NCBI GenBank assembly: GCA_015143295.1 | Contig: CM026556.1 | Span: forward strand, 17,422,547-17,486,546 | From: Tetracentron sinense | Taxonomy: Eukaryota; Streptophyta; Magnoliopsida; Trochodendrales; Trochodendraceae | DNA length: 64,000 nucleotides | Direction: 5' to 3' | Part shown: one piece after another, positions 56,070-64,000 of the stretch | How the letters are laid out: the number at the start of each line of letters is the position of its first letter | Numbering within the stretch: the first letter of the stretch is position 1 | The notes under the pieces: model-generated | What the model saw: only the letters and a program-made list of their open reading frames with translations | Database searches by the model: none | What the model was told of the DNA's origin: nothing | Position numbers and translations under genes: made by a program

Positions 56070-57999
56070 TGTGACGACCCATAATTTTAATATAATAAAA
56101 TTGAGGTTATTGATCCTTAACCAGGCTGAATTGTAAAAAAATTCATTAAATTTGTGGAATGTGGGTTTTTCTGTGGGACTGGGTTAGTATCGATAAAATT
56201 CAATATTTTTCTTCGAAAATCGCACACAGCGTGTCGGTCGACTATCGGGACATTTATTCGTCATGCTGGTTCCATCATACATCGATTCGCGTTGTCGCAA
56301 TGCAATAAGTGTTCAAAAACCCAGGAAATACGTGGGATCGGACATTTAGTAGGTCCTCAGTATTTTCAGCCTGTCCCAATATAAATTTGTGAAACTTGTA
56401 CCAATGCAGTTCAATAGACCCTGTGTACGATTGTCTATCGTTTCGGCAGTTTATCATCTCATATGAGGAAAGGACAACCTGTTTTGTGTCCGAAATCAGT
56501 AAATTAGTGTTTTTGCAGTTTTCTCCTGGATTTATTTTTGCTGTCAAAACTTAGAATCTTTCCCCTAAATTTCTACCACGGGTGTCAGACTCTCTAAAGT
56601 TTGGTCACTTGAAGTTTTGTCAAAATCGGATGTTGTATAGTAGGTTTATGAAGGTGGTACGAGAAAAATCAAATTAGTTAACCCGGTCAACTTTCCACAC
56701 CTTAATGGTCATGTGTTTTGCGCATTATCTCAACCCCCCATCCTCTTGCCTATATAAAGGAGGCAAGGCCCTGTCATTTCTCACGAACAGAGAGCAAAAG
56801 AGCCGAAGCTTTGTCTTGCCCATTCTAGAGAGAAAGTCTAGAGAGAGTGAGAGAGAAGAAAGCAGAGGGCGCTCCTTGAGGTTGATCGTCGCTCCCGACG
56901 CAGTGGCGGTCTCCGTTTCGCTCCTAGACCATCGATCTTCGCGTATAGAGGTAAAATCCCTTTTCCCTCTTTCCTATTTTCCCTTTAAATATGTTTTTCT
57001 TGTTGTGGATGATGTTCTTGCTTTATAGCGTGGATGAAAAAGGGCCCGAGACCTGTTGTATACGTAAAATAGGTAAAACCCCATTCCATCTTTTCTATTT
57101 TCTCCTAGCTACCCTTATTCTTTTTTATTGGAATGTGATATGAGTTTATGGTGTGAATGGAAAAAAGGTCAGAGACTCGTGCATGTTATAGATTGTGTTT
57201 GTGGTCGTGTGATGTGAATGGAAAAAGGGGTTTAATACCCATGAATGAGAATGCAATGGATGGGGATGGGATTAGAATTGAGCGAGAGAGAGGTAGCCCT
57301 CAGTTTTGGGCTGAAAAGCTTCGAATTTCATGCTCGAATAAGCTTGGCCGATCAATCGTCAGTTTGGACGATCTATCTCACTGCATGCAAAAGCCGTGGG
57401 CGATCGATTGTCCGGTGTTTTGACGATAGATTGTAAGCATGTCAGAGGATCTGGGGGATTTCTGGACCCTCGGCGATCGATCGTAGGGTGTGACGATCGA
57501 TCGTCGGCGGCGATCGATCGTCCTTGTACCCAGAAGCCTGATTTGGGCTTCCATACGCGAAATGTGATGTGTTTGGATGCATGTTAGGGCATTGGATGGA
57601 TCCATTGGCTCGAATATGTTCCCTATGGGAATGACCTGTTATTATGTGATGTAATTTGTTATTTGTTAGGCAATGGACGGATCCATCGGCCCGGGTATGT
57701 TCCCTATCGGAACAACCATGACATGATGTGATGTTATGGAGATGGTAGGGTCCATCGGTCTGGGAAAGTTCCACCTCGGAACAGTCTTTGTGTGACGTGA
57801 TGTTAATGAAACATTTATGAGGCGATGAAAGGGTTCATCGGCCAAATCATGTTCCATAGCGGAACGATATACTTCTAGACTTGGTCCACGGGCGCGAGGC
57901 CCAATTGGTTCAGTTATCCATAGATCCTCTTTGACGAGGTACGTGATTGATAGTCGAGAGTGGGTGGAAGACTATCCATAGATCCTCTTTGATTAAGTA
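56070..57999 (+). mobile_element. Gypsy-type LTR, left part (5' end intact)
   Basis: Starts tgtgacgaccc at 56070, preceded by agatg. A TATA box (ctatataaagg, 56750-56760) with a GA-rich transcribed leader (56790-56870) marks the U3/R region. From 57243 it matches the other LTR part. Near 57500 it has three cgatcgatcg blocks where the other part has one, a difference of about 24 bp between repeats. At 57918 the sequence jumps from the pre-array flank (cagttatcca) straight into the last minisatellite units. It breaks at about 57999, before LINE sequence. Neither LTR part has a primer binding site or gag-pol beside it. Confidence 0.8.
56750..56760 (+). promoter_or_regulatory. LTR TATA box
   Basis: ctatataaagg lies about 680 bp into the LTR and is followed within about 30-40 bp by a plausible leader start (ctcacgaacagag). 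This is the usual spacing for a Pol II LTR promoter. Confidence 0.6.
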
Positions 58000-58009
58000 T
58001 GCCTTTCAT

Positions 58010-58300
58010 AGTTTCCCTCTTTAGGGCGTGTTTATGAGCAAGAGACACATCCTTAAAATTTTGATAGCTAATAAATGTGTGGATGAAAGAAAAAAAAAAA
58101 GGATCCCTAGGTATTGTTTGTAAAATTAATACGGAGAAAGGTTATGACAATTTGAATTAGGACTTCCTTGAATACATTATACGTAGAATGAGCTTCGAAA
58201 TCAATCGGAGATATTGGATGAGAATTTTTCATTCGTCAATTTCCTCCATTCTAGTCAATGGAAGCCCAACTGGTTATTTTAGGTGGAGAAATTGCATATG
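58010..58300 (+). mobile_element. LINE RT fragment
   Basis: LKILIANKCVDE, then a poly-A-like run, then GIVCKINTEKGYDNLN, DFLEYIIRRMSFEINRRYWM and ISSILVNGSPTGYF: the L1 RT core following the block seen at 43420-43696. Stops are present. The two fragments are adjacent parts of the RT domain, about 40 residues short of contiguous. Confidence 0.85.
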
Positions 58301-59160
58301 GGTCTGCGTCATCTCTTGTGACATGCTAGCCATCTCTTGACAAACTCTAGTTCACTTTTCCTAGAGGAGGAGTGCCTTCTTTATTCTTCTGGGTTCACCT
58401 TCTTGTGATCCCACTTCTTATACTTTTGTTCTTTTCGTTTATATATATAATAATTCTGATTGGCTAGAATGGTAAGACAAGTTTTGTGTTACCTAACCTT
58501 CCCAAGCCTATTTTAGTGACACACAACTTGGGAAATAAATGTGTGAGGTTTTTCATATATGGTGCACACATTCCTATGCTAGAGTGTGATTGCAAAGGCA
58601 GTTGAGGCTCACTTTCACTTTCCATTTTTGTGGAGTCTCTAGGGTCTGTCCTCTCTGTTGATAGTGGTTCCCACCTGAGTAGGTGCATGGACCTCATGTT
58701 AGACTCACCATGAATCCAATGGCACTTACATGCAAAGGACTGCTATAAGAAACATACCCTTGTTCGTTTACGACACCATATAATCCAATTCTAGGAAACA
58801 GAGACAGCTTAGACTAGAGCTAAAACGGAGCTCATTCAGCAGTCAGCACCCTATGAGCCCATGGCTTACCTCATCCAACAAGGGATGATAATCTGATCTC
58901 CAATCAATCCCTCTGGTTTTCCTTCTTTTCTCTTGTTTTCTATGGTCTGATAAAGGCTTATGGCATACAAAATCTCAGATTAGAGAGATCCTGAATCTTG
59001 TGCTATTGGATTTAGTTGGACGTATTGTTGTGATCACTTATTGAGTGTTGCGTGATCATTCGAGGATCAATCAATCTTAATTTCAATTTCTAGTCTGAAA
59101 TCTAGAATTGGGTTCATTGTCATTAAACTGCTTTTGACCACTTGGACAGAGATCAGGACA
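58300..59160. other. Intergenic stretch, no gene seen
   Basis: No coding similarity was recognised between the LINE fragment and the second segmental copy. Confidence 0.3.
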
Positions 59161-59719
59161 ACACTTTTTGTAGAAAAGGCAAGAACCTTGCTGTTTGTGT
59201 AAAAATGACTCTGGCCTCTTTGCTTGGAATATGGAACGTCGTGGACAGCATGAAGAAACAATAGGGTTAGGAAGAAACTCTAGACTTCTTGCTGAAATTG
59301 AAAGTATAAGACATTGTGCACATCATGTAAGGGTAGGAATTGCAAATATGAAGGTGTTCTTTGTAATACTGATGTGGGATATGAATATTCTTTGGGTAAG
59401 TAGGCGCCATATCGAAGTGTTTGTGCAGCTTATGTAAGTATAGTATTTGCACAAATCTTATTCTTTTCAGTGTGCCTCATTCTTTCTGATAATAGTTTTA
59501 ATGGACAGGGCTTATGATAATAATAATTGAAAACAAATTGAAATTATCTCATGACATTGATTGAGTGCTGGTAACATTCTTCTCTCAGTCCTGTTTGGGC
59601 TCTCCACCTTCAACTTTTCCCTATGTAGACATCCGTGGGACGTATGGTTAAATAGAAATTCTGTGCTTATATGGCATTTTCTGATAAAACTAACTTTTTC
59701 TATCTTTGACTGAAATCTG

Positions 59720-60080
59720 GGGAAGGATTGTGGAAGAACTTGGTGGAAAACTAAGATAGACGGTGGGATAATAGATCGAGTAAGGTACCCATATAATTCT
59801 GATTTCTCTTTAGTATTTAGAATGTAAATTTATCATCTAATCCCACGGTAATAATATTCATTATTCTCTGTTCCTTATTCATATTTGTGTGGTTTGTATT
59901 TTTAGTTCAATAAAAGATCTCCAGACTTCAAACACACGGATACTTGTGAAGGATTATGGCTTGATTGCTCACCAGCTTGGGTACTTCCCAAGTTGCCTCC
60001 TGCAACAAAGCCTAAACAAGATGGTGTTGTTGGTAAGAGGGATACATTTCTATCCTACGATTTTGAAGAGGCGATTTGAT
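59720..60080 (+). pseudogene. OSB-like PDF-motif exons, copy 2
   Basis: Exon A, about 59720-59784: the acceptor AG of copy 1 is TG here, and the codon after LVEN is TAA (CAA in copy 1). Exon B from 59906: FNKRSPDFKH, then EGLWLDCSPAWVLPKLPPAT, without the stop found in copy 1. The downstream frame is shortened by a deletion. The PDF motif of OSB proteins is clear. Confidence 0.75.
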
Positions 60081-60149
60081 GCTACATTGCCCTATTCAGT
60101 GTTTGGGTTAACTGTGGTGGGAATGAATTTGGATTGTCTGACCTCTTAG

Positions 60150-61660
60150 GGCGATATCTTAAACATGAACTCGTGCATGCTGCCATATATACCTAAACAT
60201 TATCAACCTTTCTGGCTTTTCAAGATCAAATGAAAGCAAATGTGAATTCCTGTCTTTGTTCTAAGATCCATTCAAACAATTCCATCGAGGAGAATAATTT
60301 TTCTTCAAATAGCACACTTTATAATGCTGGCCTTTCGCTCTTCTAGATTAGAGAAAGTGTCGCTGAATACTGAAATTGCCCTCACATTTCACTGGACCAA
60401 CTCCAAACTGTGAAAAAACTCAAGCCACACTCATCATCATCGTCTTTCAAACAGTGAAAAACTGCAGTTACCAACCAAAATTGAAGCTGCAAAACAACCT
60501 GTCCACCACACACAAAACACCTAACACCTCCAAAGGATAATATATATATATATAGGGAAAGAAAATGTTAATAAAAAATAGAAGGGAAAAAGAAAAAATC
60601 TAACTTTATTATGTAAACAAACAAGGAGTTGGCTTGTTTTTTGGCACCAAATGTTTATACACTCTGCTGTACACCCTTTCCATCCTCGAGCACACAATAC
60701 ACGCTAACTGCTCTGCAGTATAAGAAGCCCTTCTCTCTTTCTGGTAGAAACAATTGTTAAATAATATAGAAAATGACAAACAAACAAATGTGCAAGCTCA
60801 TAGCCAACCTCTGACCATAAAGAATACTAAAGCATTAACTCACAAATGAGCAAAGCTGGATATCCAAACAACATGGAAGGATAGTTGGGAATCCTGTATC
60901 TATTCGTCAATCATAAAGACAAGCTTTCTGGGGAGCATAAACAGATAAATATTCTCCCAACTTCACATCTTCCTGTATTGGGAGGGCTTCTATTCCTACT
61001 GGTCATTGAGTTGGTGTTCTTGGAGTTTGCCTCTTGTTTTATTTTGGGTGCTAGCCATGGCAACATATTATTTTCTCACAGCTATTAAAATAAATGCTTC
61101 CCTGCCTTCAATAGATTTAGACAAGTGCTTACCTTTCAGAGGTCGAGGTGCAGTATTTTCTCATGCCAGTTGATCAAAAGTAGAAGGGATGCTGTCACGG
61201 CTGATCTGGAAACCAGTTTTGTTGACTCGAGAGTCTTGGATTTTGGATAGAGTTTTCTAACAACAGGAGGTGGAGTTGAAAGGTTCCGTTCTTAGCTCAT
61301 CTTTAGTATTGTTATATTTTTCGAGGTTTTCCTTCTAGGTCTTTGCCAAGTCTTATTGACCTCTTTTCTCTAAGGGGCCGTTCTTTTGCTGAGACTTATA
61401 AAGCTTTGCACTTTGCACTTCGTGATGGTAGTTGTTAGGAATGATGAGTCATTTTTTCTAGGTTTTTAAACAAGATTAATTCTTTCCATAATGAGATTTC
61501 AAGTCTTATAATTTTTTATGAGACTTAGAAATCATTCATTTTGCTGCATTGGAAGTCGTAAGGCAATTGCAACCCAAAAGATGAAAAGCACCATAGATCG
61601 AGTTCTCAAATGAAAATGCCTATTATCCAATGAAAAACTTGCAAAGTTCCTATTAGGCTA
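60150..61660. other. Duplicated non-coding stretch, copy 2
   Basis: Counterpart of 44700-46200. No gene was recognised. Confidence 0.4.
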
Positions 61661-61662
61661 TT

Positions 61663-61791
61663 ACTTATCTCCATAGCTTTATCCCCGTTTCACTTAGTAT
61701 CCTGCAGACACATTATATTAATTATCATTATTTTCATTGCATCCACGAACTCCAAATTCTTACCTGCCAAAGCCCCCACAGTCCAAGTGGG
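61663..61791 (-). mobile_element. RTE-type LINE endonuclease fragment, copy 2
   Basis: Counterpart of 46207-46334 with the same TWTVGALAGK to LCLQ(E) order on the minus strand. Copy 2 differs by a few bases (tgtctgcaggatactaag), changing the catalytic Glu codon gaa to gat. Confidence 0.65.
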
Positions 61792-61799
61792 AGACAAAT

Positions 61800-64000
61800 C
61801 TTACTCTCTTAAACTAGCTTCTTTACTCACACTCGTACTGTCTAGCATGAGAACCCTTGCCTGCTCACTACAACCAAGCGTCAATGTCGCACATCGCTTC
61901 CATGAATACTCTAGCCAACGCTTGCCTACTTGTCACTACAACCGGGTTTTGTTGCAGCACATTGGTTTTAGGGAATGCCCTAGCATTAGCAGGAGATAGC
62001 AATTCAAGATATATCATTGGATTTTGCAAGGTTTTTTTACCGATTACAACCTGACATGCAACTAACTGATAACTCAAAATTTAGAAGTATCTCTCTAATG
62101 GGAAACTAGATCAATTATCACTTAAATCTTATCTTATGAGGTGACTCAGAAAGATGATGTGGACTAGAGAGGAACCCCTCATGGCTAACCATATGGCCTG
62201 TTGAGGGTTTGAGACATATAAACACTTGATGGGATGACTTCGGATGATCTTGCATCAATGGGTTTCTATGACCCTATATATAAAAGAGAGAAAGTCAAGG
62301 GGTATTTCAAAATTTAGTTCGCAGTTCTTTTTGCTTATTTCCCACAATGTCCCATCTCAAGTTGAAACGCTCCTTTCCTAGCGAAGCTGAATGCCAAATG
62401 AAGTTGGAACAAAGAGATCTAGCCAGGGGCAGCAACTTATTCCCCAGTTGTAAAGTAAGAGATCTACAAGGCCTAAAGCTATAGGGAGTCAGAACAATGA
62501 GTTCTCGCCATAGTCTCTGGCGGACGCTCTCCACGACAATGAAAAAATCTAAGGTTTTTGTGTTAGGGTTCTCTATGTATTTTTCTGGTTTGATTGAAGG
62601 TGAAAGAATTGAGATTTTCTGGGCTGAATCCGGTCCCTTCGAACTTCAAAGGCAGAAGAAGAGGGAGATGAGTATGGATTCGAACTCATGATAATGGTAA
62701 TCTGTGTTTACCCATCAATCACTATTACTTGAGTTGATGGTTAGATGGATCTTACTGGGATTGAAACAGAGGATGTAAGAAATGCTTCTTTTCCATTAAT
62801 GAGAATGATTTTTTTTCCTTTGGGTGTAGAACTTATGAAATTTGAAAGGCAAAAGTGGTCATGGTTGTTTTTGGTTTTTGAAGTGTTATGAAAACATACC
62901 TACCTCTTGATTACCCTATTAAGTGATGTCTGAAGTAGATGGACCTTGCTTTTAATTTTGAGAATAACCAAATAACAGATATATACAAGTTCACCTGCAA
63001 GTCGCTCGCTAAAACTTGGAATTAGCAAGCAATCTTCTTGAGGTCAAGGGTGAGCTTGGGTTGCTTCACCCTGTGTTCAAAGCCATTAAGGTTTCTTGCC
63101 TACAACATGTTCAAAGTCAAATTAAAATTTGGATGCCCTTGTCACTTTCTGCGGCTGATTTTGTTTGATGTTCAATTGTAATACATGTGATGCTGTTTTG
63201 TATGTTGTTACTATTTACATCTCCTGGTAGCTCTGGAGATTGTATTCTTTTGTTCTTTCTTCACTGTTATCACTATTTATATTAAAATGAAGGAATAATA
63301 ACTCATTATGTGTACAAGATTATGCAATTCTGTGGCTAATGGTTGATGAGGTTCTGTTTTTTGTGGGGAGTTCTAGGCCAACTCCCTCTGCCATCCCACT
63401 TGCCCCTAAGATGGTAATTGTATGACAACTGTGGTGTGAGTTGTGACCCTGATGAATGGCTTGAGCTAAGCCAAAAATATTTTTAGTTTACACTCCATAT
63501 CACTTTATAAGTTTACATATTTAATGGTCTTGAATTAAATGAATCTAGGGAATTAATTTCAGGATTTTACATCATTTTTATTTTTCCAATCTGATATGGC
63601 CTTTTCCGGTACTTCTGTTTTCAACAGTTCTTCTTTAAAGGGGCTTATTTGGTGGAGACTTAATTTGATTATACAAGTGACTGCCCAAGAGAGCGCAGAG
63701 TCAGTTTGAACCATATTTCAATTGTTTTTCTTCAGCTTCTGTTTTGCCTTTTTTGGTTAATGTGGCTGAAAATATGTAGCTCTGAAATGGGATTTTTTTT
63801 CTGATCCTATTTATAATTCCAGAAACGAGTGAGCTTAGTATCGAGGGCTAAGTTTACCCGACAATTTGTAGAACTGTCCGCCCAAATCTGTGTAAGTTCA
63901 CTATCAAAGCAAGAGAGAAAGTGAACATACAGATTGATGGGATGGAAATTTGATTTTTCAAGTTTGTGTTAGGAAATAATGGGTGCAGTTGGGGGCCTAC
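61800..64000. other. Duplicated stretch of unknown content, copy 2
   Basis: Counterpart of 46340-48561. An open frame at 62497-62691 (KKSKVFVLGFSMYFSGLIEG, then ERIEIFWAESGPFELQR) is also largely readable in copy 1. No known family was recognised. Confidence 0.4.

Larger units (their letters stand above)
59164..64000. repeat. Segmental duplication, copy 2 (runs off window)
   Basis: Collinear with 43697-48561. It starts at ctttttgtagaaaaggcaag after unrelated flank (gatcaggacaaca). Copy-specific changes include about 35 bp inserted near 61307-61341 and a deletion near 60067. The copies are visibly very similar, but identity was not computed. Confidence 0.95.

Noticed and set aside
57245..57774. 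Overlapping open frames shared by both LTR parts
   Set aside because: They lie in the LTR leader, and no frame is conserved between the two copies beyond nucleotide similarity.
43697..64000. The two segmental copies as giant LTRs of one element
   Set aside because: They contain intron-bearing gene fragments and an antisense LINE piece. No TG...CA ends, primer binding site or polypurine tract were visible, and copy 2 is cut by the window end.

Overview
The window is nuclear DNA of a flowering plant. It holds spliceosomal exon fragments of plant-specific genes (SGR6-like HEAT protein, fasciclin-like arabinogalactan protein, PWWP protein, OSB-type organellar ssDNA-binding protein), plant LINEs, a FAR1/Mutator transposase, hAT, PIF/Harbinger and Helitron pieces, a tRNA-type SINE and a gypsy-type LTR. 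I cannot name the species. No intact protein-coding gene was found: every recognisable coding region carries a stop, frameshift, deletion or truncation. The window reads as repeat-dominated intergenic or pericentromeric-like DNA.

Layout. 1-11.7 kb: satellite array (here SatA) of about 170-bp monomers in two alternating types, organised into a higher-order repeat of about 2.0 kb with 12 monomers. 12.1-14.6 kb: decayed FAR1/Mutator-like transposase gene on the minus strand. Degenerate SatA-like monomers reappear beyond it at 14.6-15.0 kb, so array and transposon may share ancestry. 15.2-25.7 kb: mosaic of small elements (SINE with a 14-bp target duplication, four Helitron-type 3' ends, PWWP and PPR gene fragments, MITEs, minisatellites, long C or G runs). 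26.0-33.3 kb: unprocessed pseudogene of the SGR6 5' end (six exons) with a fasciclin-like arabinogalactan gene fragment inside its first intron. 33.3-39.4 kb: a second satellite (SatB, about 178 bp) that starts inside the sixth SGR6 exon. 39.4-43.4 kb: L1-type LINE with poly-A tail, interrupted by a hAT-type element and carrying a 173-bp triplication of its RT core.

43.7-48.6 kb and 59.2-64.0 kb are two direct copies of one segment of about 4.85 kb or more (offset about 15.45 kb). Each contains an OSB PDF-motif pseudogene and an RTE-type LINE endonuclease fragment. Between them lie a tandem module of about 960 bp (49.7-51.0 and 54.7-56.1 kb), a PIF/Harbinger transposase remnant, and two overlapping parts of one large gypsy-type LTR. 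The LTR parts lie in the order right end then left end, yet are bordered by the same 5-bp target sequence. One part carries a minisatellite expanded to about 17 units; the other has it collapsed to about one.

The theme is local tandem duplication at every scale, from 60-bp minisatellites to a 15-kb segment, acting on nearly every class of sequence. The most notable observations are the satellite-transposon link, the SGR6-FLA-SatB chimera, the RT-core triplication, the complementary lesions in the two OSB copies, and the rearranged LTR halves.
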